Assembly (NCBI RefSeq): GCF_000226255.1
Contig: NZ_AGFG01000065.1
Span: forward strand, 1 to 64,000
Origin: Desulfovibrio sp. A2
Lineage (GTDB): Bacteria > Desulfobacterota > Desulfovibrionia > Desulfovibrionales > Desulfovibrionaceae
Length of the DNA stretch: 64,000 nt
Direction of reading: 5' to 3'
The translations under genes were made by a program, and so were the position numbers. Below the pieces are notes generated by a model, which saw only the letters and a list, made by a program, of their open reading frames with translations, was not told where the DNA came from and ran no database searches. Numbering within the stretch: position 1 is the stretch's first letter; every line of letters starts with the position of its first letter. Of this stretch, positions 42,735 through 51,318 are shown piece by piece.

Positions 42735-43982
42735 TTATCCCTTCCAACGCTTGTAGAGCATGCAGCAGTTCGTCCCGCCGAAGCCGAACGAGTTGCACAG
42801 CGCGTATTCTGCCTGGTGCTTTTCCGAGCCGCTGGCCATGTAGTTCAGGTCGCACTCGGGGTCCGGGGTTTCGCGGTTGATGGTGCCGGGGATGATGCCG
42901 GTGTGCAGCGTCATGACGCTGAACACGCCCTCCATCCCGCCCGCCGCGCCCAGCAGGTGCCCGGTCATGGACTTGTTGGCCGTGATGCGGATGTTCTTGG
43001 CGTGGTCGCCGAACACCTTCTTGATGGCCTTGGTTTCGCACAGGTCGTTGAGGTGCGTCGAGGTGGCGTGGGCGTTGATATGGTCCACGTCCTCGGGGCG
43101 GATGCCCGCCTCGTTGATGGCGGCCAGCATGGCCTGCGCCATGCCCAGGCCGTCCTCGTGCGGGGCGGTCATGTGATAGGCGTCGCCCGATGCGCCGTAG
43201 CCCACCACTTCGGCGTAGATGGTCGCGCCGCGCGCCTGGGCCGATTCCAGCGATTCCAGCATCAGGAAGCCCGAGCCTTCACCGATGACGAAGCCGTCGC
43301 GCTCGTTGTCGAACGGACGCGACGCCTTGGTGGGGTCGTCGTTGCGGGCGGTGGACAGGGCCTTCAGGGCGGTGAAGCCCGAAACGCCCATGGGCGTGAT
43401 GGTGGCTTCCACCCCGCCGGTGATCACCGCGTCGCAGCGGCCCATGACGATGTCGGTGTAGGCATAGCCGATGGCATGCTGGCCAGAGGCGCAGGCGCTG
43501 GTGGTCACCAGGTTGGGCCCCTTGGCCCCGGTGAAGATGGAGACCTGGCCGGGGGCCATGTTGGAGATCAGCATGGGGATCATGAACGGCGAGACGCGGT
43601 TGGGCCCCGACTCCACGAGCTTGGAGTGGAAGACCTCGATGGTCTGAAGCCCGCCAAGCCCCACGCCCAGCAGCACGCCCACGCGATGGGCGTTGGAATC
43701 GTCGATGACGAGGCCGGAATGCTCGACGAGCATCTTGCCGGACGCCACCGCGAACTGGACGAAGCGGTCCATGCGCTTGGCCTGCTTGGCCGGGATGTGC
43801 TGTTCCGGGTCGAAACCCTTGACCTCGCCGGCGATGCGCGAGGTGTACTCCGAAGCGTCGAAGTGGGTGATGGGCCCGATGCCGGACTTTCCGGCCACCA
43901 GGTTTTCCCAGCTTGTCGCAAGGTCGTTACCAAGGGGGGTGATGGCCGCAAGGCCGGTCACGACGACACGCTTTCCGGTCAT
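42735..43982 (-). CDS. fabF: Beta-ketoacyl-ACP synthase II
   Basis: The 415-aa condensing enzyme elongates fatty acyl-ACP with malonyl-ACP. It has the catalytic Cys in TTSACASGQH, the first His in NAHATSTHLND, the second His in KSMTGHLLGAAGG and the C-terminal NSFGFGGTN. AGGAAATCTTA precedes the ATG. It follows acpP by 180 bases, a gap that contains a perfect hairpin. Confidence 0.97.
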   Translation of the reverse strand: MTGKRVVVTGLAAITPLGNDLATSWENLVAGKSGIGPITHFDASEYTSRIAGEVKGFDPEQHIPAKQAKRMDRFVQFAVASGKMLVEHSGLVIDDSNAHRVGVLLGVGLGGLQTIEVFHSKLVESGPNRVSPFMIPMLISNMAPGQVSIFTGAKGPNLVTTSACASGQHAIGYAYTDIVMGRCDAVITGGVEATITPMGVSGFTALKALSTARNDDPTKASRPFDNERDGFVIGEGSGFLMLESLESAQARGATIYAEVVGYGASGDAYHMTAPHEDGLGMAQAMLAAINEAGIRPEDVDHINAHATSTHLNDLCETKAIKKVFGDHAKNIRITANKSMTGHLLGAAGGMEGVFSVMTLHTGIIPGTINRETPDPECDLNYMASGSEKHQAEYALCNSFGFGGTNCCMLYKRWKG

Positions 43983-44101
43983 TAAGATTTCCTCTTGGCG
44001 GTAGTGGGGCCGAGTTCGCGCGAACGGGGTGGATGTGGAACGATGGCGAGTGGTTGCGCGCCGTTCGCGTGGTTTCGGCCGTGCGGAAGAAAAGCGCGAG
44101 A

Positions 44102-44128
44102 GCGTCTTATGACCTCGTCATAAGACGC
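44102..44128 (-). promoter_or_regulatory. Perfect hairpin between acpP and fabF
   Basis: 12-bp stem GCGTCTTATGAC / GTCATAAGACGC with CTC loop, followed on the minus strand by a T-rich stretch (GCTTTTCTT). It may be a partial terminator that sets the high acpP to fabF ratio, or an mRNA processing site. Confidence 0.6.
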
Positions 44129-44162
44129 CCGCATGCGATCTTCGTTACGTGAAGAACAAGCC

Positions 44163-44393
44163 CTACTGCTTGCTCTTGATGTAGGCGATGGCGTCCTTGA
44201 CCTTGAGGATCTTCTGGGCATCGTCATCGTCGATTTCGGTGCCGAATTCCTCTTCCATGGCCATTATCAGTTCGGTCAGGTCGAGCGAGTCGGCGCCAAG
44301 GTCTTCCACGAAGGAGGCTTCGGGCTTCACTTCTTCGGCGGACACGCCAAGCTGATCCATGATGATCTTCGTGATTTTCTCTTCAACGGACAT
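44163..44393 (-). CDS. acpP: Acyl carrier protein
   Basis: The 76-aa acidic protein carries fatty acyl chains on a phosphopantetheine arm attached to the Ser in [11 protein letters not shown]. Length and charge are typical. GGAGGGACC precedes the ATG. It lies between fabG and fabF and is followed by a strong hairpin. Confidence 0.98.
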   Translation of the reverse strand: MSVEEKITKIIMDQLGVSAEEVKPEASFVEDLGADSLDLTELIMAMEEEFGTEIDDDDAQKILKVKDAIAYIKSKQ

Positions 44394-44455
44394 GGTCCCT
44401 CCAATGCTGTTTTTCTCGTTTCGGTGCCGGTCGGTGCTGCGTACGCGGCGGGGAA

Positions 44456-45199
44456 CTAGCAGTACATGCCGCCGTTGACGGCGATGACCTGCCCGGTGAT
44501 GTAGCCCGCCTTATCGGAAGCCAGAAAGGCCACGGCATCGGCGATGTCCTGGGGCAGGCCCAGACGCCGGAGCGGGATGGCTTCGATATATGCCGCGCGA
44601 ATCTCGTCGGTGAGCTTCGCGGTCATGTCTGTTTCGATGAAGCCGGGGGCCACGGCGTTGACCGTGACGTTGCGCCCGGCAAGTTCCTTGGCGGCGGACT
44701 TGGTCATGCCGATCAGCCCCGCCTTGGCGGCGGAATAGTTGATCTGCCCGGCATTGCCCATCTGGCCCACCACCGAAGTGATGTTGACGATGCGGCCCCT
44801 GCGCTGCTTGGTCATCAGCTTGGCCGCCTCGCGCAGGCAGGTGAACGCGCCGGAAAGGTTCACGTCCAGCACGCGGTCGAAGTCCTCGTCCTTCATGCGC
44901 AGGATGAGCCCGTCCTTGGTGATGCCCGCGTTGTTCACGAGCACGTCGAGGACGACCTTCTCCCTGATTTCTTCCTGAAAGAACGCGGCCACGGCGGCTG
45001 CGTCGGAAACGTCCAGCCGGAAGGCGCGCGCCGAACCGCCCGCAGCGTTGATGCCAGCGGCCACGGCTTCGGCTTCCTCGGGCTTGCTCACGTAGGTGAG
45101 GTAGACCTGAAAGCCCTCGCGGGCCAGGGTTTCCGCCACGGCCTTGCCGATGCCCCGGGAGCCCCCGGTGACCAGCGCGGTGGAAGTGAGTTCGCTCAT
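44456..45199 (-). CDS. fabG: 3-oxoacyl-ACP reductase
   Basis: The 247-aa NADPH-dependent short-chain dehydrogenase reduces beta-ketoacyl-ACP. The nucleotide motif [15 protein letters not shown] and the catalytic YSAAK ([13 protein letters not shown]) are intact, and the family C-terminal [15 protein letters not shown] is present. It begins after the long repeat-filled gap downstream of fabH, where fabD is often found in other bacteria. Confidence 0.97.
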   Translation of the reverse strand: MSELTSTALVTGGSRGIGKAVAETLAREGFQVYLTYVSKPEEAEAVAAGINAAGGSARAFRLDVSDAAAVAAFFQEEIREKVVLDVLVNNAGITKDGLILRMKDEDFDRVLDVNLSGAFTCLREAAKLMTKQRRGRIVNITSVVGQMGNAGQINYSAAKAGLIGMTKSAAKELAGRNVTVNAVAPGFIETDMTAKLTDEIRAAYIEAIPLRRLGLPQDIADAVAFLASDKAGYITGQVIAVNGGMYC

Positions 45200-45386
45200 T
45201 CGGCCTTTCTCATGTTGCGGGTTGCAAAGGGCACCGCCTTATACCGCAAAGACAGTGGGACTTCAATTGGCCCGTTCCGGGGTGCCCCGGGTGAAGAATG
45301 TCGTCTTTTCTTCCGGCATCCGGCGATTCGTTGGCAAACGGATTTTTTTCCGCTGGCAAGGAAAACGAGCCTGCCATGAGGGAGTG

Positions 45387-45427
45387 CCCTAGCCGTTAGG
45401 CGAGCGAAGCGAACCTTACGGATAGGG
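45387..45427 (+). repeat. REP-like palindrome R3
   Basis: Outer arms CCCTAGCCGTTAGG / CCTTACGGATAGGG with an apical GC-GAA-GC turn. It interrupts the apex of copy 4. Confidence 0.85.
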
Positions 45428-45461
45428 ACCGCAACGCGTACTCTTGTTGTATTCGACCGAG

Positions 45462-45506
45462 CCTTAGCCGTTAGGCGAGCGCGCAGCGCGAGTCTTACGG
45501 ATAAGG
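45462..45506 (+). repeat. REP-like palindrome R4
   Basis: Outer arms CCTTAGCCGTTAGG / TCTTACGGATAAGG with apical GCGC-GCA-GCGC. The outermost pairs differ from R3 (CCTTA/TAAGG versus CCCTA/TAGGG) but remain complementary. Confidence 0.85.
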
Positions 45507-45550
45507 ACTGCAGGGCTATGGCAGGCGAAGTTTGACCGCCCTGCGCTCAA

Positions 45551-45584
45551 TGCCCGTAAGGCTCGCAGACTCGCCTAACGGGCA
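45551..45584 (-). repeat. REP-like palindrome R5 (inverted)
   Basis: On the minus strand: TGCCCGTTAGGCGAG ... GCCTTACGGGCA, outer arms TGCCCGT / ACGGGCA. It is in opposite orientation to R3 and R4. Confidence 0.8.
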
Positions 45585-45636
45585 CGCTACGCGCCCTTCG
45601 GGTCGGTCCGCCAGCGGGAAAAGGGCCGTTTGCCAG

Positions 45637-46629
45637 TTAAAAATGCAACAGCGCGGCACCCCAGGTAAACCCGCCGCCGAACGTGGCCAGCAGCACGCGC
45701 ATGCCGGGGCGCAGCACGCCCTTGGCGCGCGCGTCGGCGATGGCCAGCGGCACGGACGCGGCCGAGGTGTTGCCGAATTCGTGCAGGTTCACGAACACGC
45801 GCTCGGTGGGGATGCCCAGGCGGTCGCCCACGGCCTCTATGATGCGCAGGTTGGCCTGGTGCGGAATGAGCAGGGCCACGTCGTCGGTGGTCAGCCCGTT
45901 GCGTTCCAGCACTTCCTGGCTGATGGCGGCCATGTTGCGCACTGCGTGCTTGAACACGTCGCGGCCGTTCATCTGCACGAAGAAATCGTCGCCGATGGGG
46001 TCGCCCTTGGCGTAGGGGGTACTGGTGCCGCCGCCGATGGTCAGCAGGCCGCCCAGGTTGCCGTCGGACGCGCAGCGCACGTCTTCGAGCAGGGCGCCTT
46101 CGCCGTCGGCAGTGATCACCGACGCGCCCGCACCGTCGCCGAACAGCACGCAGGTGGAGCGGTCGGCCCAGTTCAGGCGGCGGGTAAGCGCCTCCGTGGC
46201 GGTCAGCAGCACGCGGGCTTCGGGCTGGGCGGCCACGATGGCGCGCGCCATGGACAGGCCGTACACGTAGCCCGAGCAGGCCGCGTTGAAATCAAAGGCC
46301 ATGGCCCCCACGATGCCCAGCTTGGCCTCGATGAGGCAGGCGGTGTTGGGGCACAGGTAGTCGGGGGTGCAGGTGGCGTTGATGACGTGGGTGATCTCGC
46401 CCGGCTCCATGCCCGCGTCGGCCAGGGCCAGGCGGGCGGCCTCCGCCGCCGCGTCCGAGGCGTTCTGCCCCTCGGCCAGGCGGTGGCGCTGCTTGATGCC
46501 GGTGCGGGTGGTGATCCACTCGTCGGTGGTCTCCACGATCTTTTCAAGGTCGAAGTTGGTCAGCACGTCCACGGGGGTGTACGCACCGAATCCCCTGACC
46601 CGGCAGGCAATATCGCGCGATGCTGTCAT
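45637..46629 (-). CDS. fabH: Beta-ketoacyl-ACP synthase III
   Basis: The 330-aa enzyme starts fatty acid synthesis by condensing acetyl-CoA with malonyl-ACP. The catalytic Cys is in DFNAACSGYVYGL, the His in LIPHQANLRI and the Asn in the later GNTSAASVP region. The start at 46629 matches the family N terminus (VRGFGAYTPVDVLTN); an upstream ATG at 46698 is possible. The stop abuts repeat copy 4. Confidence 0.96.
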   Translation of the reverse strand: MTASRDIACRVRGFGAYTPVDVLTNFDLEKIVETTDEWITTRTGIKQRHRLAEGQNASDAAAEAARLALADAGMEPGEITHVINATCTPDYLCPNTACLIEAKLGIVGAMAFDFNAACSGYVYGLSMARAIVAAQPEARVLLTATEALTRRLNWADRSTCVLFGDGAGASVITADGEGALLEDVRCASDGNLGGLLTIGGGTSTPYAKGDPIGDDFFVQMNGRDVFKHAVRNMAAISQEVLERNGLTTDDVALLIPHQANLRIIEAVGDRLGIPTERVFVNLHEFGNTSAASVPLAIADARAKGVLRPGMRVLLATFGGGFTWGAALLHF

Positions 46630-46775
46630 GTGGCTGGTTCCGGTGGGCGCGCAGGGCGCGCCATGTGGCAGGGTGGGAAGGCTAGGGCATTTCACCATCG
46701 AAGGGGGCCTGCTGAGAATGCTCTGGCGGCACGGGCAGCGCCGTCACGCGCCGGGTGGGCGTTTCAGGAAATGTC

Positions 46776-47816
46776 CTATTTGATCGCCTTGCCGTAGCGG
46801 GTGAGCTCCTCGTTGGCGCTGATGGCCTTAATGAGGCGTTCGTTGGTTTTCTTTTCCACGAAGGTGGCGGCCAGCTTGACGGCGCTGCGCACGGCCTTGG
46901 CGTTGGACTTGCCGTGGCAGACGAAGGCGATGCCCTGCAAGCCCAGCAGCGGCGCGCCGCCGTATTCGGCGTAGTCCACGAACTGGGCGAAGCGGCGGAA
47001 GGCGGACTTGGCGAGCAGGGTGCCGATCTTGGGCAGAAAGCCGGAAAGCAGTTCGCGCTTCAGCACGCGGCCCAGCGACGAACTGAGGCCCTCGCTGAGC
47101 TTCAGGGCCACGTTGCCCACGAAGCCGTCGCAGACCACCACGTCCACCTCGCCGCTGAAGATGTCGCGGCCTTCCACGTTGCCCACGAAGTTGATGCCGT
47201 TCTGGGCCAGCTTGAACAGTTCGTAGGCTTCCTTGACCTGGGTGTTGCCCTTGCCCTCTTCCTCGCCGATGCTCAGAAGGCCGATGCGCGGCGAATCGCA
47301 CCCCAGAAGGTCGCGCGCAAAGGCGTCGGCCATGAGGCCGAACTGGAACAGGTGATGGGGCTTGCAGTCCACGTTGGCCCCCACGTCCAGAAGGACGATG
47401 GGGTTCTTCTCGGTGGGCATGATGGAGGCGAGCGCGGGCCTGTCCACGCCGGGGATGCGTCCCATGATGAACATGCCGCAGGCCACCGTGGCGCCGGAAT
47501 GACCGGCGCTGACGATGCCGTGGGCCTGCCCGTCGCGCACCAGGCGGCAGGCCACCTGGATGGAGGCGTCCTTGCGGCGGCGCAGGATGTCCGAAGGCTT
47601 TTCGTCCATGCCCGCAACCTCGCTGGCATGAACAATATCATAGGCGACGCCGTCAAGCGGGAGTTTGGCCAGTTCCGCCTGCACCTTCGCCTGGTCGCCG
47701 ACCAGCAGAAGGGCGATCCCCTTGTCGCGCGCCGCCTCTATCGCGCCGGGGACCACCACGGAGGGGCCGAAATCCCCCCCCATGGCATCCACGGCGATGA
47801 TGGTGGCGTTATTCAT
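46776..47816 (-). CDS. plsX: Phosphate acyltransferase PlsX
   Basis: The 346-aa peripheral membrane enzyme makes acyl-phosphate from acyl-ACP for phospholipid synthesis. Family motifs are IAVDAMGGDFGPSVVVPGA and SVGAN-like VLLDVGANVDCKP, with GFVGNVALKLSEG later. Its ATG lies within the end of rpmF (8-base overlap), the usual coupled rpmF-plsX arrangement. Confidence 0.97.
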   Translation of the reverse strand: MNNATIIAVDAMGGDFGPSVVVPGAIEAARDKGIALLLVGDQAKVQAELAKLPLDGVAYDIVHASEVAGMDEKPSDILRRRKDASIQVACRLVRDGQAHGIVSAGHSGATVACGMFIMGRIPGVDRPALASIMPTEKNPIVLLDVGANVDCKPHHLFQFGLMADAFARDLLGCDSPRIGLLSIGEEEGKGNTQVKEAYELFKLAQNGINFVGNVEGRDIFSGEVDVVVCDGFVGNVALKLSEGLSSSLGRVLKRELLSGFLPKIGTLLAKSAFRRFAQFVDYAEYGGAPLLGLQGIAFVCHGKSNAKAVRSAVKLAATFVEKKTNERLIKAISANEELTRYGKAIK

Positions 47817-47988
47817 TAGGCTGAGCGACCACCTGACGGCCCTTGTAGGTGCCGCAGCTCGGGCAGGCGCGATGCGGAACGGTGGGCTCGCCGCAGGCGC
47901 AGTACACGATGGTGGGCACGGCCACGCGGTCGTGCGAACGACGCATGCCCTTCTTGGACTTGGACTTCTTGTTCTGCTGAACGGCCAT
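47809..47988 (-). CDS. rpmF: 50S ribosomal protein L32
   Basis: The 59-aa basic protein reads [20 protein letters not shown] at its start and carries a CxC...CxxC zinc ribbon (YCACGEP ... [10 protein letters not shown]). GGAGAGGAACGTC precedes the ATG. It lies between the yceD-like gene and plsX and overlaps plsX by 8 bases, the common order in bacteria. The gene was translated directly from the sequence. Confidence 0.97.
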   Translation of the reverse strand: MAVQQNKKSKSKKGMRRSHDRVAVPTIVYCACGEPTVPHRACPSCGTYKGRQVVAQPNE

Positions 47989-48033
47989 GACGTTCCTCTC
48001 CTGGATGTCCCGCCGAGGGCGGCGGGGGTTGTG

Positions 48034-48642
48034 CTACTTCTTTTCGATGGTAAGGCCGCGCAGGGCGGCAAGCCTGGGGTCGCCCTCTTCGTTCTTGCAG
48101 GCGCACGAAGAGGTGTTCAGGTTGCTTCCGCACGACGGGCACAGGCCCTTGCACCCGGTGGAGCACAGCGGCTTCACCGGCAGGGCCAGCAGAAATTCTT
48201 CCCACAAGAGGCCGGACAGGCTCACTTCCACGCCCTGCCCGGAAGGGGAGATGCGCATCACGGCCTCGTCAACGTCCTCGAATTCTTCCGCCGGGGCCTC
48301 CGGAGCGGAAGCGACCGCCTTGCCGTGCCCGCGCGCGTCCTCTTGCTGGGGGCGCTGGGGCTGGGCGGGAAACGGCTCGAAGCTGTCGAAGGAATGGTCG
48401 ATGACCATTGCCGCGGGTTCTGCGCAACGGTCGCAGGGCGCGCTGATGCGCCCCGTGAGCCTGCCGCGCACAAGGCAGCCGTCGTCCTGCGGCAGCAGGA
48501 ACACCGAGCCGCGTAGCGGCTCGACGATGGTGTACGGCAAAGCGAATTCGGCGATGGGGCCCTGCCAGACGGACTGGTCGTCAACCTCGTACTCGCCGCC
48601 GCCCGCCGGAATGTCCTTGAGCGGAATCCAAATCTGGTGCAT
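48034..48642 (-). CDS. YceD/DUF177 family protein
   Basis: The product is a 202-aa soluble protein. The C-terminal signature with paired cysteines ([17 protein letters not shown] then CACKN) and the DPRLAAL end is diagnostic of the YceD family, which is always found next to rpmF and is implicated in 23S rRNA metabolism. An Ala/Gln/Glu-rich insert sits mid-protein. GAGGTAGCC precedes the ATG at 48642. It is the first gene of the long minus-strand run. Confidence 0.93.
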   Translation of the reverse strand: MHQIWIPLKDIPAGGGEYEVDDQSVWQGPIAEFALPYTIVEPLRGSVFLLPQDDGCLVRGRLTGRISAPCDRCAEPAAMVIDHSFDSFEPFPAQPQRPQQEDARGHGKAVASAPEAPAEEFEDVDEAVMRISPSGQGVEVSLSGLLWEEFLLALPVKPLCSTGCKGLCPSCGSNLNTSSCACKNEEGDPRLAALRGLTIEKK

Positions 48643-48883
48643 GGCTACCTCGCGAGCAGCGATTACTACATGCGAACCCTTCGGGCTGTCAAGAAAGGGG
48701 TTGCGTTTTTCGGGGCGGCGGTATAAGACTCCCATCTCTCGCGGCGGCAAACATCCAGAATGCGTCCGGAACGTGCCCGGCACATCGGTCGACGCCCGCC
48801 CCGCGCAGCGCCCCGGCGGCGAAACGCCACCGGCGGCACCCCAGAACGACCACGCGAACTTTGCACATATACGGAGGAAAGTC

Positions 48884-49093
48884 ATGTCCAAGCAGTGCGA
48901 TGTGTGCGGCAAGAAGGCCCAGGTCGGCCACCATGTGAGCCACTCGAACATCAAGACCAAGCGTCGTTTCGAGCCGAACCTGCAGAGCGTCCGCCACCAG
49001 TACCCCAACGGCGAAGTGAAGACCATCAGCGTCTGCACCCGTTGCCTGCGCTCCGGCGCGGTGGTGAAGCCCGCCGTCCGCAAGGTCGCCTAA
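48884..49093 (+). CDS. rpmB: 50S ribosomal protein L28
   Basis: The 69-aa basic protein starts [20 protein letters not shown] and has a second pair of cysteines in [10 protein letters not shown], forming a zinc ribbon. ACGGAGGAAAGTC precedes the ATG at 48884. It is divergent from the yceD-rpmF unit and is followed by a strong terminator. Confidence 0.98.
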   Translation: MSKQCDVCGKKAQVGHHVSHSNIKTKRRFEPNLQSVRHQYPNGEVKTISVCTRCLRSGAVVKPAVRKVA

Positions 49094-49114
49094 CGCTTTC
49101 CGACCCATGCGCTC

Positions 49115-49145
49115 AAAAGCCCCGGTGGTTTCCGCCGGGGCTTTT
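49115..49145 (+). terminator. Intrinsic terminator of rpmB
   Basis: AAAAGCCCCGG / CCGGGGCTTTTT stem and T-run, 21 bases after the stop. Confidence 0.93.
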
Positions 49146-49253
49146 TGTCGTTTCCGCCACGCGGGTCCGGTGCGCCCCTCCGACACCCGAACGTCACCGT
49201 CAGCCCGGCGCATGGCGCTTCCCGTGCGGGGCGCGCCGGGGTAGGATGGGGCC

Positions 49254-50231
49254 ATGTTCTGGATGTTCCCCGCCCTGCTGGCGGCCCTGCTGGCCGCGCT
49301 GGACGCCGCCCTGTTGCGCCGCTTCGCGGGTGACCTGCCCCCGGCGCGCATGGTGGCCTACCCGGTATTCTGGAGCATGCCGCCGTTTCTGGCGCTGCTG
49401 GCGGCGCGCGGACTGCCCGACCTGCCCCCGTCCTTCTGGACCGCCACGCTGGCGGCGGTGCCGGTGAACATGGCCGGGCATTTGCTCACGGCGTGGGCGG
49501 TGCGCCTCTCGCCGGTGTCGCGCACGGTGCCCTACCTGTGTTTTTCCCCCGCCTTCGTGGTGCTGAACGAATACCTGCTGCTGGGCGTGACGCCGCGCCC
49601 GGCGGGCGTGGCCGGGGTGTTGCTGGTGGTGGCGGGCAGCTGGGTGCTGAATGCGGACGGCAGCGGGGGTGGCATCGGGGGCGGCGGAAACGGGGCCGCC
49701 AACGGGAGCGACGCCACCCTTTGGGTCCGCGTGCTGCGCCCCTTCCGCACCCTGGCGGCGGAGCGCGGCTCGCTGATCATGCTGGGGGTGGCCCTGCTGT
49801 GGAGCCTGGGCAGCGTGCTGAACCGCCAGATGGTGCTGCACGCCCCCCCGGCGGTGGCGGGGGCGGTGTTCTTCGCCATCTACGGCCCGGTGATGCTGGC
49901 CGCGCTGATGCTGTTCGGCGGGGTGCGCCCGCGCATGCTCTTCGACCGGCCGTTGCGGGGCATGACCATGGGGGCGGTGCTGTTCCTGGCCTCGTACGTG
50001 CACTTCACGGCCATGAGCCTGACCACCGCCGCCAACATGATCGCGGTGAAGCGGCTGGACGGGGTGTTCGCCGTGCTGTTCGACCGGTTGGCCGCGCGCG
50101 TGCGCGGGGCCGGACGCGATGTGGCGGCGGGGACGCAGGTGGGGGGCGCGGCGCGCCCGCCCCGCGATGGCAGGCTGCCCGGCGCGGCCCTGATGGCCGC
50201 CGGTGCCGCGCTGGTGGTGTTGGCCTCCTGA
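49254..50231 (+). CDS. EamA/DMT-type membrane transporter-like protein
   Basis: The 325-aa inner-membrane protein has about ten hydrophobic segments in two halves, consistent with two EamA repeats. The halves join through a Gly/Asn-rich linker (GGGIGGGGNGAANGSD). The second half has WSLGSVLNRQMVLHAPP and HFTAMSLTTAANMIAVKRLD, typical of drug/metabolite exporters. Before the last segment lies a charged loop that is longer than usual. The ATG at 49254 has GGGATG-like context only. The substrate is unknown. Confidence 0.8.
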   Translation: MFWMFPALLAALLAALDAALLRRFAGDLPPARMVAYPVFWSMPPFLALLAARGLPDLPPSFWTATLAAVPVNMAGHLLTAWAVRLSPVSRTVPYLCFSPAFVVLNEYLLLGVTPRPAGVAGVLLVVAGSWVLNADGSGGGIGGGGNGAANGSDATLWVRVLRPFRTLAAERGSLIMLGVALLWSLGSVLNRQMVLHAPPAVAGAVFFAIYGPVMLAALMLFGGVRPRMLFDRPLRGMTMGAVLFLASYVHFTAMSLTTAANMIAVKRLDGVFAVLFDRLAARVRGAGRDVAAGTQVGGAARPPRDGRLPGAALMAAGAALVVLAS

Positions 50232-50461
50232 CCGGGGCCCGGCGCGCATTCAGCGCATTTTCCCGGCGGGATACGTCTTGCCGCCGGGCTTCGCCGTGAC
50301 TATCCTAAAAAGAATGGACGCACGGAAGCCCGTCGCGCCCCGCGCCGCCTCCTTCCCGTCCTCCTGTCCCCGTTTCGCCGTGCCTCCGCGCGCCCCGTTT
50401 TCCGCGTCTTCGCGCCGGGCCGTGGAGGCCCCGTTCCCACCGCAACCATCCCGGAGCCCCC

Positions 50462-51283
50462 ATGCCCCGTCTTGGTCTTGTCCTCTTGCTGGTCCCCTTT
50501 CTGGAATTCTACGTGCTGGTGGAGGTGGGCGCGCGCATCGGGGCGTTCAACGCCGTGCTGCTGGTGATCCTGTTCGCCATGGCGGGGGTGTGGCTGGCCC
50601 GCACCCAGGGCATGGGCACGCTGGCTCGTATCCAGCAAAGCCTGGCGCAGGGGGTGCTGCCCGCCGACGAGATGCTGGACGGGCTGTTCCTGCTGCTGGC
50701 GGGCATCCTGATGGTGTTCCCCGGCTTCGTGTCCGACGTGTTCGGCGTGCTCCTGCTGCTGCCCCCCGTGCGCAGGCTGGCCGCGCATCTGCTGCGGCGG
50801 CAGATGAACGCCACCATGCAGGCCGAAGGCCGCACGGGCCAGGCGGGTGACCGCGCGGGCGGGCCGTCGGTGCACGTGCGCACCTGGTATTTCGGCCCCG
50901 GCGGGGCACGGCGCAGCGAAACCTTCGGTGGCGCCGGTCCCATGTTCGGTCCGGGGCAAGGCGGTCCCGGTGGCTTGGGCGGTCCCGGTGCGCCTGATGG
51001 CCCGGACGGTTTGAACGGCCCGGACGGCCCGGACAACGCGTATGGCGGCGGTCCCCATCCCTATGGTCCCGACCATGGGGGAGGCGGCATCGGGAGCGGC
51101 CAGGACGCCCGGCAGGAACCGCGCCGCACCGTGATCATCGACTGCGAACCGGTGAAGCCGTCCTCCCCGGCCGATGGAGCCAGCCCGTCTGACCAGACTG
51201 GCCAATCAGGCCAATCAGGCCAGTCTGGCGGCACGCCCGGCAGCACGTCTGGCGGCCCGGCGAGCGGTTCGGGCGCGCGCTGA
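50462..51283 (+). CDS. fxsA: FxsA family membrane protein with collagen-like tail
   Basis: The product is a 273-aa protein. Residues 1-125 are the FxsA domain with three or four membrane segments and the motifs LVPFLEFYVLVEVGARIGA and LFLLLAGILMVFPGFVSD. FxsA modulates exclusion of phage T7 by the F plasmid in E. coli; its cellular role is unclear. The C-terminal 150 residues are a soluble Gly/Pro/Asp-rich tail with xGP-type triplets (GGPGGLGGPGAPDGPDG) and GQS repeats, absent from ordinary FxsA. The start at 50462 matches the family. Confidence 0.88.
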   Translation: MPRLGLVLLLVPFLEFYVLVEVGARIGAFNAVLLVILFAMAGVWLARTQGMGTLARIQQSLAQGVLPADEMLDGLFLLLAGILMVFPGFVSDVFGVLLLLPPVRRLAAHLLRRQMNATMQAEGRTGQAGDRAGGPSVHVRTWYFGPGGARRSETFGGAGPMFGPGQGGPGGLGGPGAPDGPDGLNGPDGPDNAYGGGPHPYGPDHGGGGIGSGQDARQEPRRTVIIDCEPVKPSSPADGASPSDQTGQSGQSGQSGGTPGSTSGGPASGSGAR

Positions 51284-51318
51284 CCCTGGCGCATCCAGTC
51301 CACGGTTCCGCACATCCC

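Larger units (their letters stand above)
45330..45637 (+). repeat. Palindromic element, copy 4, interrupted by three REP-like insertions
   Basis: The outer arms TGGCAAACGG / CCGTTTGCCA and middle arms CCGCTGGC / GCCAGCGG are intact, and core pieces GAGCCTGCCATGAGGGAGT, TACTCTTGTTGTATTCGACCG and ATGGCAGGCGAAGTTTGACC remain in order (each given in part). Three REP-like units (R3-R5) separate the pieces. It fills the fabH-fabG gap and ends at the fabH stop codon. Confidence 0.85.

Noticed and set aside
45387..45584. CRISPR-like array
   Set aside because: The units are palindromic, differ in sequence and orientation, and are spaced irregularly. The spacers are pieces of the 145-bp element, not foreign DNA.
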